A DNA stretch of 46,506 bases from Litorilinea aerophila (GTDB taxonomy: Bacteria > Chloroflexota > Anaerolineae > Caldilineales > Caldilineaceae), in NCBI RefSeq assembly GCF_006569185.2, contig NZ_VIGC02000041.1:1-46506 (forward strand), read 5' to 3'. Each line of letters starts with the position of its first letter. Position 1 is the first letter of the stretch. The position numbers and the translations under genes were made by a program. The notes under the pieces were generated by a model. That model was given only the letters and a program-made list of their open reading frames with translations. It did not search any database and had not been told where the DNA came from. This document shows, piece after piece, positions 36,366 through 45,296 of the stretch.

Positions 36366-37205
36366 TTGGTTGGACTGCATCTGACGAATCGTAGACGGCC
36401 GTTGGCCTGGTTGACCCTCTGGCTGCTGGCCCTCGTGGTGGCCGGCTGCTCTGTGCCGGGCATCCCCTTGCCGGAGCTGCCCATCGATCTCTCCGATGTC
36501 CCCGGCATTCCCGATGGGCTGCAGGAGTTCCCGGACCTGCTGGGGCAGTTGGGCCTGCCGGATCTCAGTCAGCTGGAGAACCTGCCGGTGCTGGAGGATC
36601 TGCCGGCCCTCCAGGCTGGACCCGGCGCCATCATCTACAGCGGCCCGCTGGAACGGCGCCTGGAAGTGGGTCAGGCCATTCCCGGCACAGATATCCGCCT
36701 GACGGCTATCAGCGCCGACGGCGCCCAGTTCGAAATCGCCGGCCTGCGTAGCGTGCGCACCGTGGGCGACTCCCTGGACTACGACGGGCCGTGGCCGGGC
36801 CTGGCCGGGGTGACCTACAACCTGCGCCTGCGCATCTACCAGGTGACCGACCGCACCGTGCGGGCTGCGGGCGTCCATCGCCTACACATCGAGAACATCA
36901 CCCCGACCCCTGCCGAGGTCGACCTGGGGGCCAACACCCTCAAGTTTCCCTTCACCACCAGCGCATCCAGCGGCCAGCTCTTCACCGGCATGACCATCGG
37001 CTTTCTGGGCAGCGAAGCCCGGGGCGCGCAGCTGAGTGGCCTGCCCGAGGGCGAATATCCCTACCGCAAAGTGGGCGACAGCATCCGCTGGCAGGGCTAC
37101 CTGCGACCGGACATTCCCGTGGATTATCAGGTACGGGTTTTGTACTACACGGAGAACAGTGCCCGGGTGGGCGGCATCGTCACCGTCGCCCTGCCCGTCC
37201 GGTGA
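36366..37205 (+). CDS. Putative lipoprotein of unknown function
   Basis: A protein of about 279 residues. Lipobox VAGC places Cys at 29. The next 60 residues are rich in Leu/Pro/Asp with a repeated LPEL, IPDGL, LPDL pattern. The remaining ~190 residues are predicted beta-rich, with no cysteine pair and no known motif. TTG 36366 is chosen because GGGGAGG lies 7 nt upstream, and the frame has no ATG near this point. It is followed after 7 bp by the next gene, so the two are likely cotranscribed and may work together at the envelope. Confidence 0.6.
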   Translation: MVGLHLTNRRRPLAWLTLWLLALVVAGCSVPGIPLPELPIDLSDVPGIPDGLQEFPDLLGQLGLPDLSQLENLPVLEDLPALQAGPGAIIYSGPLERRLEVGQAIPGTDIRLTAISADGAQFEIAGLRSVRTVGDSLDYDGPWPGLAGVTYNLRLRIYQVTDRTVRAAGVHRLHIENITPTPAEVDLGANTLKFPFTTSASSGQLFTGMTIGFLGSEARGAQLSGLPEGEYPYRKVGDSIRWQGYLRPDIPVDYQVRVLYYTENSARVGGIVTVALPVR

Positions 37206-37212
37206 GGGTTGT

Positions 37213-38067
37213 ATGGCACAGGACAGCTATCGCATCCAGTTCAATACCCGCAGCGAATTTCACCGCAGCGCCGGCCACCCACCGTTCCAGGCCATCCCCG
37301 CCCACTACTACAACATCACCGACTCGGAGGCCTGGCCGGTGGCGGGACTGCTGGTGCTGCTGGATGGCAAAGGCCAGCCGGTGCGGGCCGAGCTTCACCT
37401 GTACGAAGATCAGCCCAGCCACGTCCACGAAGCTGCCATCCGCCAGAGCCGGCTCCTTCTCCAGGAGCGCTACACCGGCGACGATCCCCTGCCCCTGCGC
37501 ATCATGCAGACCTACCAGCACCGGGACGCCATGCACGTGCGGCTCTCCACGGTGACAGATGCCACCCCCCAGACGCCACCCCGCGGCACGTCTTCCCGCC
37601 TGCTGGTGGCGGCCCTGGGGATCGCGGTGATGCTCTTCCTGGTCTGGCTGGTGGCCTTCTACCAGCCGGGCGGTACCCCCGATGAAACGGCAGCCTCGGC
37701 GCCCGCCGGCTCGGAAACTCCCGGCCCCAATGTGGTGGCTGCCCTGTTCACCAACCAGTCGGACGGCGGGGAGGCGGAAGAAGTGCTGCCGCCCAGCCGC
37801 AACGCCCATCCCGGCATCGGCATCGGGGTACGGGTCCAGATCGCGCCGGGGCTCCGCCTCACCCTGCGCAGCGAGCCCGGCCCCAACGCCGGCGAGGTGC
37901 GGGGAGCCATGGAGAGCGGCCAGACGGCCCTGGTGATCGGGGGGCCGGCCTACACCCGGGGCGATCAGGACACCATCGTCTGGTGGTACGTCCAGTTGGA
38001 TGACGGCACCGAAGCCTGGGCCGCTGCCAACACCAGCACCCGCACCGTTCTTCTCCCGGTGGAGTGA
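37213..38067 (+). CDS. Membrane protein with C-terminal SH3-like domain
   Basis: A protein of 284 residues. The cytoplasmic N-terminal domain (1-125) is of unknown type. It is followed by one membrane helix (129-150), a low-complexity Pro/Ala/Gly linker, and an outside domain (about 208-284) with an SH3b-like pattern (GLRLTLRSEPGPNAGEV ... WWYVQLDDGTEAWAA). SH3b domains in exported proteins commonly bind cell wall. It may be a single-pass sensor or anchor. ATG 37213 lies 7 bp after the lipoprotein gene. Confidence 0.65.
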   Translation: MAQDSYRIQFNTRSEFHRSAGHPPFQAIPAHYYNITDSEAWPVAGLLVLLDGKGQPVRAELHLYEDQPSHVHEAAIRQSRLLLQERYTGDDPLPLRIMQTYQHRDAMHVRLSTVTDATPQTPPRGTSSRLLVAALGIAVMLFLVWLVAFYQPGGTPDETAASAPAGSETPGPNVVAALFTNQSDGGEAEEVLPPSRNAHPGIGIGVRVQIAPGLRLTLRSEPGPNAGEVRGAMESGQTALVIGGPAYTRGDQDTIVWWYVQLDDGTEAWAAANTSTRTVLLPVE

Positions 38068-38083
38068 GGGTGGAGAAAGGGCA

Positions 38084-39196
38084 TCACAGCAGGGTCATCA
38101 GCCCGGGGTGGATGGCCAGCTCGATGGATGCGCCGGGATCCGGCAGGCGCAGGACCGGCTCCCCGCCGTCGCTGGAGAGGCTGTAGGCCGGAAGCTCGAA
38201 GTGCAGCCGTTCCATGCCCTGGCTGCCGGCCACCTCCAGCTCGATGCCGTAGTGGCTGCCCCGGAACGATCGCCGCGTCAGCTTCCCCTCCAGCCGGAAC
38301 GACCCCGGCAGCTCCCCTTGTCCAGGCCAGCGGGCCGCCTCCGGCCGGATCAGGAGGGTGTAGGATCCCGCGGCGCGGCCGGCTGCATCGGGCGGTGCGG
38401 GCAGTTCGCCCAAAGGCGTCCGCAGGCGTCCGTTGCCGGGCTGCTCCAGGGTGGCGGGAATCAGGTTGCGGAAGCCCAGGAAGCGGGCCACGAAGGGCGA
38501 GGCCGGGTGGGTGTAGACGGCTTCCGGCCGGCCCACCTGTTCGATGCGTCCCCGGTTCATCACCACCACCCGGTCGGCCAGGGCGAAGGCCTCTTCCTGG
38601 TCGTGGGTGACGTAGAGGGCCGTCACCCCCACCCGGGTCAGGATGCTGCGCAGCTCCACCATCAGCGCATCCCGCAGGGACTGGTCCAGGTTGCCCAGGG
38701 GCTCGTCCAGCATCAGGAGCCGTGGGTTGGGCGCCAGGCTGCGGGCCAGCGCCACCCGCTGCCGTTCCCCGCCGCTCAATTCGAAGATGGAGCGTTCGCC
38801 GTACCCCTCCAGGTTGACCAGGTCCAGCATCTCCGCCACCCGGCGTTGGATTTCCGCTGCCGGCCGGCGGGCCATGCGCAAGCCGAAGGCGATGTTCTCC
38901 GCCACAGACTTGTGGGGGAACAGGGCAAAGTCCTGGAACATGAAGCCGAAATGGCGCCGGTGTACGGGCAGCTCCCGCAGGTCCTGGCCCTTGAGCAGGA
39001 TCTGCCCCGTGTCCGCGTCTTCCAGGCCGGCGATGACCCGCAGCAGGGTGGTCTTGCCGCAGCCGCTGGGCCCCAAGACACAGAGGATCTCCCCGGCGTA
39101 GACCTCCAGGTGGATATCCTGTAGGGCCACGGTGGTCTGGCCGTAGCGTTTGCTCACCCCGATCAGGGTGAGCATGGGCTGGGTGGTCGTGGTCAT
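38084..39196 (-). CDS. thiQ: Thiamine ABC transporter, ATP-binding protein
   Basis: A 370-residue ATPase. Walker A is GPSGCGKT (42-49), the Q-loop Gln is at 88, the signature LSGGERQ (140-146) and Walker B LLMLDEP (Asp164/Glu165). A C-terminal TOBE-like domain follows from about 235. The sequence alone could be an iron or polyamine (FbpC/PotA) type importer. The thiamine assignment rests on the TPP riboswitch heading this three-gene operon and on the ThiB-like first gene. ATG 39196 starts 5 bp after the permease stop; the frame extends further upstream but only within the permease gene. Confidence 0.82.
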   Translation of the reverse strand: MTTTTQPMLTLIGVSKRYGQTTVALQDIHLEVYAGEILCVLGPSGCGKTTLLRVIAGLEDADTGQILLKGQDLRELPVHRRHFGFMFQDFALFPHKSVAENIAFGLRMARRPAAEIQRRVAEMLDLVNLEGYGERSIFELSGGERQRVALARSLAPNPRLLMLDEPLGNLDQSLRDALMVELRSILTRVGVTALYVTHDQEEAFALADRVVVMNRGRIEQVGRPEAVYTHPASPFVARFLGFRNLIPATLEQPGNGRLRTPLGELPAPPDAAGRAAGSYTLLIRPEAARWPGQGELPGSFRLEGKLTRRSFRGSHYGIELEVAGSQGMERLHFELPAYSLSSDGGEPVLRLPDPGASIELAIHPGLMTLL

Positions 39197-39201
39197 CGTC
39201 G

Positions 39202-40866
39202 TCAAAACTCGCCGATATCCTGGAAGCGGAAGCGTTCGATGGCCAGGAGCCCAGCGGCCGAGACCACCATCAGGATGGTGCTCATGGCCAGGGCCTGGCC
39301 GTAGTTGAGCAGGCCCGGCTGGCCCAGGGCCCGGTAGATGACCACCGGCATGGTGGGTACATCGGGCCGGCTGACCAGCAGGGTGGCGCCGAATTCCCCC
39401 AGGCTGATGGTGAACGCAAAGGTGGCGCTCACCAGGACGGCCCGGAAGAGGATGGGCACGTCCACCTCCCACCAGCCTCGCCACGGAGGCGCGCCCAGCA
39501 CCGCCGCAGCCTCCCGCAGCCGCGGGTCCAACCCCCGCAGGGCCGGCAGAAAGGTGCGCACCACAAAGGGCGAGGCGATCAGGCTGTGGGCGATGGGAAC
39601 CAGGGCCAGGGAGGTGCGCAGGGGACCCATGGAGATGATGTAGCCGAAGCCCAGGGTCACCGCGGAGGTGCCCAGGGGCAGCAGGAAGATGGGATCCAGC
39701 AGGGCGGTGACCCAGCTCCGGGGGCGGGCCAGGAGGTAGGCGCTGACGATGCCCAGAAAGAGGCTGAGCACCACGGTGGCCATGGCGAAGAGCAGGGAGT
39801 TGCGCACCGCGGTGAGGGGCGGCACGAAGAAGGCGCTCTGGCGGCGGTTGACGGCCAGCTCCCGGTAGTAGGCCAGGGTGAAACCCTCTCCGCCCAGGGT
39901 GAAGCTGCGCCAGGCCAGGGCCAGCAGGGGGGCCAACAGCAGGAGCAGGGTCACCACCAGGATCAGCCCCAGGCCGAGCCGCTGCCAGGTACCGGTCACC
40001 GGCCGGGCTGTCCGCTCCTGGGGGCGCATCTCCAGGGGCAGGCTGGCCCGGGCCTGGAGCCGGGTGTAGACAGCCATGATGGTGAAGGTGATGGCCATCT
40101 GCACCAGGCTCAGGAAGGCGGCCACCGGCAGGTTGAAGAGGCTCACTGCCTGCCGATAAATTTCCACCTCCAGGGTCGCATAGCGGAGTCCCCCCAGGAT
40201 GAGGACCACCCCAAAGCTGGTGAAGCAGAAGAGAAAGACCAGCAGGCTGGCGGCCAGAATGCTGGGGGCCAGCAGGGGCAGGGTGATCTCCCGGAAGAGG
40301 CGCCAGCGGCTGGCGCCCAGCACCGCGGCTGCCTCTTCCAGGTGGGGGTTGAGGTGGGCCCAGAAGCCGCCCACCGTGCGGACGATGACGCTCACGTTGT
40401 AGAAGGCGTGGGCCAACAGGATGATCCAGACTGTCTGCAACAGGCGGATGGGCGGTTCATCCAGGTGGAACCACTCCTGGAGCCACTGGTTGAGCAGGCC
40501 GTTGTCGCCCACCAGGGTGATGAACGCGGTGGCCACCACCACCGTGGGCATGACAAAGGGGATGGTGGTCAGGGCCCGCAGCAGGCTCTTGCCCGGAAAG
40601 CGATAGCGGGCAAAGGGGTAGGCCACCGGCAAACCCAGGATCAGGGTCAGCCCGGTGGAGGCGGCTGCCTGCCAGGTGGTGAACCAGAGCACCTTCCAGA
40701 AGAAGGGCTGGCGCACCGTCTGCTCGATGCCGCGCAGGGTCCATGTTCCCTCCGGCCGGAAGCTGGTGGCCAGAATGTGGCCCAGGGGATAGAGGTAGAA
40801 CCCGGCCAGAAAGAGCAGCGGCAGCGCGTAGAGCAGATAGAGGGGCAGCCGGCTGAGTTTTCGCAC
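39202..40866 (-). CDS. thiP: Thiamine ABC transporter, fused double permease
   Basis: A 554-residue membrane protein with two fused permease halves, as in ThiP and FbpB. Each half carries an EAA loop that contacts the ATPase ([15 protein letters not shown] near 180 and [15 protein letters not shown] near 455). About 12 hydrophobic segments can be counted. The start is GTG 40866, one base after the thiB stop codon, which points to translational coupling. It carries the substrate released by the binding protein. Confidence 0.85.
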   Translation of the reverse strand: MRKLSRLPLYLLYALPLLFLAGFYLYPLGHILATSFRPEGTWTLRGIEQTVRQPFFWKVLWFTTWQAAASTGLTLILGLPVAYPFARYRFPGKSLLRALTTIPFVMPTVVVATAFITLVGDNGLLNQWLQEWFHLDEPPIRLLQTVWIILLAHAFYNVSVIVRTVGGFWAHLNPHLEEAAAVLGASRWRLFREITLPLLAPSILAASLLVFLFCFTSFGVVLILGGLRYATLEVEIYRQAVSLFNLPVAAFLSLVQMAITFTIMAVYTRLQARASLPLEMRPQERTARPVTGTWQRLGLGLILVVTLLLLLAPLLALAWRSFTLGGEGFTLAYYRELAVNRRQSAFFVPPLTAVRNSLLFAMATVVLSLFLGIVSAYLLARPRSWVTALLDPIFLLPLGTSAVTLGFGYIISMGPLRTSLALVPIAHSLIASPFVVRTFLPALRGLDPRLREAAAVLGAPPWRGWWEVDVPILFRAVLVSATFAFTISLGEFGATLLVSRPDVPTMPVVIYRALGQPGLLNYGQALAMSTILMVVSAAGLLAIERFRFQDIGEF

Positions 40867-40867
40867 C

Positions 40868-41944
40868 CTACCGCAGCATCACGTTGGTCCAGGCTTCGAT
40901 CCACCGTTCCCGGTTGGCGTCGATGGCCGCCGGATCCAGTTGGGCGGGCTCGGCCGGCTTCTCCGCAAAGCGCACAAAGACCTCCGGCAACTGGGCGTTG
41001 ACGTTGGCCGGGTAGACGAACATCTGCAGGGGGATGTCCTCCTGGAAGGGCACATCCAGCATGAAGTCGATGAGCTTGCGGGCCTCCTCGGGGTGGGCCG
41101 CGCCCCGCAGCACGCCCACGAACTCGATCTGGCGGAAGGTGCCGCCCGGCGGCGAGATGTTGACGCTGGCCGGTTCGGTGCGCCCGTCGGTGGCGTAGAC
41201 CACGTCCGCAGGGGGGCTGGTGCTGTAGCTCACCACCAGGGGACGGTCCCCGCTGCCACCGGAGCCCACGGTGAAGTGGTCGAAGTAGGCCTCGCTCCAG
41301 CCGTCGGTCACCAGCACGCCGTTCTCCTTCAGGGCCTGCCAGAAGTCCAGGTAGCCATCTTCACCGAAGTAGGCCACGGTGGTGAGCAGGAAGGCCAGGC
41401 CCGGCGAGGAGGTGGCGGGGTTTTGCACCACCAGCAGGTTGGCGTACTCCGGCTTGATGAGGTCCTCCAGGCTTTGGGGCAGGGGAATACCCCGTTCCTC
41501 AAACCAGGCCCGGTCTGCGTTGAGGTTCACGTAGCCATAGTCCACCGGCAGCAGGCGATTTTCCGGGTCCAGCTTCAGCTCGTCGTCGATCTGGTCCAGC
41601 AGGGGCGAGGTATAGGGCTCGAAGATGTCCGCATCCAGGGCCCGGCTCAGGAAGGTGTTGTCCACGCCGAAGAAGACATCCGCCAGGGGGGCATCCTTGC
41701 TCAAGATCACCTTGTTCAAGGCCTCCCCCGCGTCCCCCAGCTGGAGGAACTGCACCTGGATCTGGTTGCTCTCTTCGAACTGGGCCAGGACCTCCTCGCT
41801 GACGTTGAAGGAGTCGTGGCTGGCCAGCACCACGGTGGCCGGTTCGGCTTCGCTGGTGGACATGTTGGCCGGGGGTGCCACCGGCTGACAGGCTGCCACC
41901 AGGAGCAGGCTGCAGAGAAGCAGGAAGAAGGTTTTCCGGTTCAT
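40868..41944 (-). CDS. thiB: Thiamine-binding lipoprotein, first gene of the TPP-regulated operon
   Basis: A 358-residue exported binding protein (ABC family 1/ThiB-like). The lipobox is LLVAAC, with Cys19 lipidated. The mature chain shows ThiB-type motifs: [21 protein letters not shown], then [15 protein letters not shown], then [24 protein letters not shown] precedes ATG 41944 by 6 nt. The gene lies downstream of a TPP riboswitch and terminator, so expression should fall when thiamine pyrophosphate is plentiful. The substrate could be thiamine, its phosphates or a precursor. Confidence 0.88.
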   Translation of the reverse strand: MNRKTFFLLLCSLLLVAACQPVAPPANMSTSEAEPATVVLASHDSFNVSEEVLAQFEESNQIQVQFLQLGDAGEALNKVILSKDAPLADVFFGVDNTFLSRALDADIFEPYTSPLLDQIDDELKLDPENRLLPVDYGYVNLNADRAWFEERGIPLPQSLEDLIKPEYANLLVVQNPATSSPGLAFLLTTVAYFGEDGYLDFWQALKENGVLVTDGWSEAYFDHFTVGSGGSGDRPLVVSYSTSPPADVVYATDGRTEPASVNISPPGGTFRQIEFVGVLRGAAHPEEARKLIDFMLDVPFQEDIPLQMFVYPANVNAQLPEVFVRFAEKPAEPAQLDPAAIDANRERWIEAWTNVMLR

Positions 41945-41990
41945 CAGGCCCTCCGTTTTGAATAAAACAGATTGATGCGCCAAGGCGGAT

Positions 41991-42018
41991 AAAAAAACCT
42001 TACCCGATTGGGTAAGGT
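41991..42018 (-). terminator. Riboswitch-controlled intrinsic terminator
   Basis: On the minus strand a perfect 9-bp stem, ACCTTACCC (42018-42010) with GGGTAAGGT (42005-41997), has a 4-nt loop and runs into seven Ts. It lies between the TPP aptamer and the thiB start, 47 nt before the latter. Confidence 0.85.
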
Positions 42019-42047
42019 GAGTTTCCCAGGGAAAGTGGGCTATGGTT

Positions 42048-42133
42048 TCCTCCGCTGGCATTACCCAGATCAGGTCCATTGGGTCGGTGGCAGGTCGGCC
42101 ACCCTCTCAGCCCGGCGCTTCCGAGCTCCCCGT
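42048..42133 (-). promoter_or_regulatory. Thiamine pyrophosphate (TPP) riboswitch
   Basis: Minus-strand sequence carries the conserved THI-box blocks in order: CGGGGAGC at the 5' end, GCTGAGAGGGT, then ACCTGATCTGGGTAATGCC followed by AGCGGAGG. In the common consensus the third block reads CTGGATAATGCC, so here one A is changed to G. The TPP-specific core CUGAUC and UAAUGCCAGCG are intact. It controls the thiBPQ operon, probably by transcription attenuation at the terminator just downstream. Confidence 0.92.
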
Positions 42134-42181
42134 CTGTGATGTCGGCCGCCAGGCTCAGAACCCGCGACCCTTCTGCGTTTC

Positions 42182-42211
42182 AGTCTAGCACACTCCGCTG
42201 AAATCGTCGAA
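42182..42211 (-). promoter_or_regulatory. Probable promoter of the TPP-riboswitch operon
   Basis: On the minus strand, TAGACT (42187-42182) is preceded 18 bp upstream by a poor -35 (TTCGAC, 42211-42206). A TG two bases ahead of the -10 helps. It sits about 45 nt before the aptamer. Confidence 0.4.
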
Positions 42212-42266
42212 TTATCCCCCCACCTGTGGGGCCAGAGGTCCCCCGGGAGACATGGCCACCGCCCTG

Positions 42267-42347
42267 TAGGCGCAGCTCGCAGCTGCGCCTATGTCTCCGT
42301 CGCTTCACCCGCCTGAATCTGTGAAACCGTGCGGTCGGAGACCGCAC
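42267..42347. repeat. Pair of dispersed hairpin repeats
   Basis: TAGGCGCAGCT (42267-42277) pairs with 42281-42291, and GTGCGGTC (42329-42336) pairs with GACCGCAC (42340-42347). The spacer, read in reverse, contains GATTCAGGCGGGTGAAG, close to the spacer in the 2783-3154 array. It is in the 544-bp gap between the divergent thiB and patatin genes; apart from the riboswitch, the two promoters and these repeats, nothing else is seen there. Confidence 0.75.
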
Positions 42348-42384
42348 CTACGGTTTGGTGACGGATCTGACAGAAGAATATGCC

Positions 42385-42413
42385 TTCATTCCCTATGCTG
42401 AATGTGGTATGAT
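42385..42413 (+). promoter_or_regulatory. Possible promoter for the patatin gene
   Basis: TATGAT (42408-42413) with TTCATT (42385-42390) at a 17-bp spacer. The -10 is fair and the -35 weak. Confidence 0.42.
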
Positions 42414-42488
42414 GGCAGGGAACGATGCCCCATTCGGGGGGGCGCCCTCGAATGAAATTGGTGGAAAGTGTTGGTAGGGAGTCGAAAT

Positions 42489-43460
42489 ATGCGCGCGTTT
42501 GTCCTGAGTGGTGGCGGAAATCTGGGTCCCCTTCAGGTGGGTGCGCTGCGGGCTCTGCTGGAACGGGACATCCGCCCCCAGATGCTGGTGGGCTGTTCGG
42601 CCGGCGCCCTCAACGCGGCGTTCCTGGCCCGGGAGCCCACCCTGGAACAGGTGGAACACCTGGCCGACATGTGGCGCCAGGTGACCCGACAGGATGTCTA
42701 CCCCAACGGCCGGCTGAGCGTCCTCTGGCGCTTCCTGAGCGGCCAGGACAGCCTCTACGACAACCGCCGTTTCTATGCCTTCTTGCAGCGCATTGGCGTT
42801 AGCCCGGCCTGGACCTTCGGCCAGATCCAGGGCGCCAGGCTGTACGTCACGGCCACCAACCTCCGTACCGGCCAGCTCCATGTCTTTGGCGACGACCCCA
42901 ACGACCGGGTTCTGGATGCCCTCATGGCCAGCACCGCCCTGACCCCGCTTCACCCGCCGTGGACAGTCAACGGCGAGCGGTACATTGACGGCGGAACGGT
43001 GACCCCTCTGCCCCTGCGGGTGGCCCTGGAGCGCGGGGTGCGGGAGATCTACTCCCTGCACATCGTCAGCGCACGGGAGGAAGAAGAAGAGCCCGGCCTG
43101 GTGCGCGGCGTGGTGGGGCTGCTCCGGCGCAGCGTGGCCACCATGTTACGCCTCCAGGCCCAACACGACCTGCTGCTGACAGAAGAGCGCCAGGGGAAGA
43201 TTCGCCTGCACCACATCCGGCTCTCCACGCCCAACCCGCCCAAGGCCACCGACTTCAGCGGTGAGGAAGAGATGTTCGACCTGGGGTATCGGCAGGCGGT
43301 GGCCTACCTGGAGCAGCGGGCAGGAGCGTCCACTGTCTCCGGCCGTGGGAGCAGCGTCTGGTGGCGCCGCCTGGCCGAAGCCGTCGGCATCCCCAGGCGG
43401 ATGGAGATACCCCCGCCGGAGCGGCAAGTGGCCGGTCAGGAAGCGCTTCCGCCCTGCTGA
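42489..43460 (+). CDS. Patatin-like phospholipase
   Basis: A 323-residue serine hydrolase with a Ser-Asp dyad. The oxyanion motif is SGGGNLGPLQVG (about 7-18), the nucleophile Ser37 lies in GCSAG, and the Asp167 of DGG completes the site. Without a signal peptide it is probably cytoplasmic or membrane-associated and acts on phospholipid or lipid esters. A 'REEEEE' acidic stretch follows near residue 197. ATG 42489 has GGGAG 8 nt upstream; GTG 42468 is an unlikely alternative. Its 3' end overlaps the convergent Cys-rich gene by 25 bp. Confidence 0.88.
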   Translation: MRAFVLSGGGNLGPLQVGALRALLERDIRPQMLVGCSAGALNAAFLAREPTLEQVEHLADMWRQVTRQDVYPNGRLSVLWRFLSGQDSLYDNRRFYAFLQRIGVSPAWTFGQIQGARLYVTATNLRTGQLHVFGDDPNDRVLDALMASTALTPLHPPWTVNGERYIDGGTVTPLPLRVALERGVREIYSLHIVSAREEEEEPGLVRGVVGLLRRSVATMLRLQAQHDLLLTEERQGKIRLHHIRLSTPNPPKATDFSGEEEMFDLGYRQAVAYLEQRAGASTVSGRGSSVWWRRLAEAVGIPRRMEIPPPERQVAGQEALPPC

Positions 43461-43756
43461 TCCCGGGCACACTGGGGACAGTGGCGGGGATCTTCCAGCT
43501 CGATGAGGTGCTTGCCGCACACGGCAAAGGTCACCTCCACCCGCTGGCGCAGAAATTTCCGCCGCACCTCTGCTTCCAGCATCAGGTCCGGGCAGTTGGT
43601 TTCGATGAGGATCTTGGGCACCGGGCAGGTGTTACACAGGGAGCGGTGCCAGGGGTAGGGGTTATTGGGATTGGCCGCCAGCAGGCGGCATTCCTCCTTG
43701 TTTTTTCCTCGAAAATAGTCACCGTAAAAGTATCGACAGTTGACCGGTTTATTCAT
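43436..43756 (-). CDS. Cys-rich conserved-looking hypothetical protein
   Basis: A 106-residue protein I do not recognise. It has eight cysteines: Cys7, Cys23, Cys41 and Cys44 in the N-terminal half (ending in LCNTCPVP), and Cys55, Cys80, Cys93 and Cys96 in the second half (ending in HCPQCAR). This would allow one iron-sulfur or zinc site and one CxxC zinc ribbon. No signal peptide is present. It overlaps the end of the patatin gene on the other strand. The Cys pattern argues that it is a real gene even though it lies partly antisense. Confidence 0.72.
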   Translation of the reverse strand: MNKPVNCRYFYGDYFRGKNKEECRLLAANPNNPYPWHRSLCNTCPVPKILIETNCPDLMLEAEVRRKFLRQRVEVTFAVCGKHLIELEDPRHCPQCARDQQGGSAS

Positions 43757-43785
43757 GGATTTTTAGCACAGAGACAGGGCGGCGC

Positions 43786-43822
43786 CACGTCCGCAGCCCC
43801 AGTCGCGGAGTTGCGAACGTGG
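43786..43822. repeat. Interrupted inverted repeat
   Basis: CCACGT-C-CGCA (43786-43796) pairs with TGCG-A-ACGTGG (43812-43822), ten pairs with one mismatch. It lies between the Cys-rich gene and the terminator at 43834-43869. Confidence 0.45.
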
Positions 43823-43833
43823 CCCCATGTCTG

Positions 43834-43869
43834 AAAAAAAAAGACCGCCAGCTTCGGGCCAGCGGTCTT
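43834..43869 (-). terminator. Intrinsic terminator for the gene ending at 44001
   Basis: On the minus strand AAGACCGC (43869-43862) pairs with GCGGTCTT (43848-43841), followed by a run of about nine Ts (43842-43834). A transcript from the gene above would first pass through the palindromic element at 43905-44000. Confidence 0.75.
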
Positions 43870-43904
43870 GCCTTCCCGGACGGCCAGGACCCGATCCGCC
43901 TCAG

Positions 43905-44000
43905 TACAGTCTGGCGTAAATACCACGGCAGAAATTCCGGGTGCCCTCTGGGCGCACTACCTCTGGCGGAAACCATCGGCGAATTTCTGCCGGGATTTAC
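43905..44000 (-). repeat. Palindromic dispersed element, copy 3 (inverted)
   Basis: On the minus strand it reads GTAAATCCCGGCAGAAATT at one end, with the inner GTGCGCCC/GGGCAC hairpin, and ends in ATTTCTGCCGTGGTATTTAC and GCCAGACTGTA. It is very similar to copy 1, including the middle. It begins immediately after the TGA stop codon of the upstream gene (44003-44001). Confidence 0.8.
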
Positions 44001-45278
44001 TCAGTTCTTCCAGAAGGGTGATTCATCGTCGTCTGGGTAGTCCGGATAGTCCGGGTAGTCCCAGTCGGCGTTCATGAGGCTTTCCGGGTCGATGAAGAGC
44101 CGGTTGGCCAGCTCCTCTTTACGTTGCTGCTGTTCCGGCAGCAGGCGGCCGAATTCATATTCCAGGCTGATCAGGGTTTCCAGCTCCGCTTCCAGCAGGT
44201 GATAGTCCTCGTGGGAAAGGGGCACGCCGGGCCGCCGGGCTGCGTGGAAGTTGCTCACATACTCCTCGTAGACCGGGCAGGTGTCGGCGTCGGCCTGGGC
44301 CTCGTCCTGGAAATCCCGGTAGTCCTGGAAGTCGCTGTCCAACTCATCCACCAGATCTTCCAGCGCGTCCACCGCGGCGATCCAGTCCTCGTCGGTCTCC
44401 AGATTTTCCTCGGCCGGTTGGCGGCTATAGGTGACGCCGGGCAGGCGGCCTGCACTGTTGGGCGCCACCTCCCGGAAGTCCCGATCTTCCTCCAGCCCGG
44501 AGAGATCCAGGGTGTAGCCCATGTCCTGGGTCAGGCGCAGCATGCTGTATTCCTGGAGGACGTAGTGCAGGTCGTCGGGCGGCGTTGGGTCGCTGTAGCA
44601 CCCCCGCCCGATGAGCCGGGCGGCCAGTTCCCAGGTGGGCATGGCCAGGCGGGTGCGGCGATCCTCGGCCACGATCTCCTCGGCCAGCAGGGCCAGCTGG
44701 ATGTTTCGGTGTTGAATGGCCTGCTCGTCCCGGCTCTCGCTGGGCTGCAGGCGCATGGTGTAGTGGCCGGCGATGCTGTCCACCACGCCGATGATGATGT
44801 CGTCCCGGCTCTGGCCTCCCTGTTCCTCGATCCAGGCCACAAAGTCGCTGCCCAGCCGGAGGGACCAGGTCTTGTGCTCGATGGCAGCCACGGCTTGCAC
44901 GGTGGGTCCTCCCCAGAGCTCAACGGTCAGCACCCGGTCGTCGGGCCGGTAGGCCTGGAAGAACTGCGGAAAGAAGGCGATATGTTCCAGCTCATCCAGG
45001 AGAAGGAAGCCACGGCGCAGCTCGTCGTTGTTCAGGGTGTGGCGGTACCAGGTATTGGCCAGCAGGTGGGAAAGCCAGCCATATCGCCCGGGCGCGACCG
45101 GAACCGCCTGGAAGAGCTGGTTGATGGCCCGATAGACCGCGCTACGGGCACTTTTGCCCAGGGGGCGTTGGCTGGCCACCTTGGCCAGGAGCGCGTCCAC
45201 GCTCAACGGCTGGCGGGAGGCACTCAGCGCATTGGCAACACAGCTTGCGTAGCTGGGAAACCGTTCAGATTTACTCAT
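44001..45278 (-). CDS. Large protein with N-terminal winged-helix-like (HARE-HTH-like) region
   Basis: A protein of 425 residues of unknown function. The first ~70 residues (SYASCVANALSASRQPLSVDALLAKV ... YRAINQLF ... RYGWL) resemble a HARE-HTH/winged-helix domain, so DNA binding or recruitment is possible. The middle (80-270) is mixed alpha/beta without a recognised motif. The last ~130 residues are very acidic and end in a short repeat YPDYPDYPDDDE. ATG 45278 follows AGAAGGAAG; GTG 45296 is possible. It is transcribed from a good promoter with an unusually long leader, and the palindromic element directly follows its stop. Confidence 0.62.
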   Translation of the reverse strand: MSKSERFPSYASCVANALSASRQPLSVDALLAKVASQRPLGKSARSAVYRAINQLFQAVPVAPGRYGWLSHLLANTWYRHTLNNDELRRGFLLLDELEHIAFFPQFFQAYRPDDRVLTVELWGGPTVQAVAAIEHKTWSLRLGSDFVAWIEEQGGQSRDDIIIGVVDSIAGHYTMRLQPSESRDEQAIQHRNIQLALLAEEIVAEDRRTRLAMPTWELAARLIGRGCYSDPTPPDDLHYVLQEYSMLRLTQDMGYTLDLSGLEEDRDFREVAPNSAGRLPGVTYSRQPAEENLETDEDWIAAVDALEDLVDELDSDFQDYRDFQDEAQADADTCPVYEEYVSNFHAARRPGVPLSHEDYHLLEAELETLISLEYEFGRLLPEQQQRKEELANRLFIDPESLMNADWDYPDYPDYPDDDESPFWKN

Positions 45279-45296
45279 ACCCCACTTCCTTCTCAC

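Noticed and set aside
38084-40866. Iron (Fbp) or polyamine transporter instead of thiamine
   Set aside because: The ATPase and permease alone would allow it, but the TPP riboswitch plus terminator and the ThiB-like binding protein favour thiamine.
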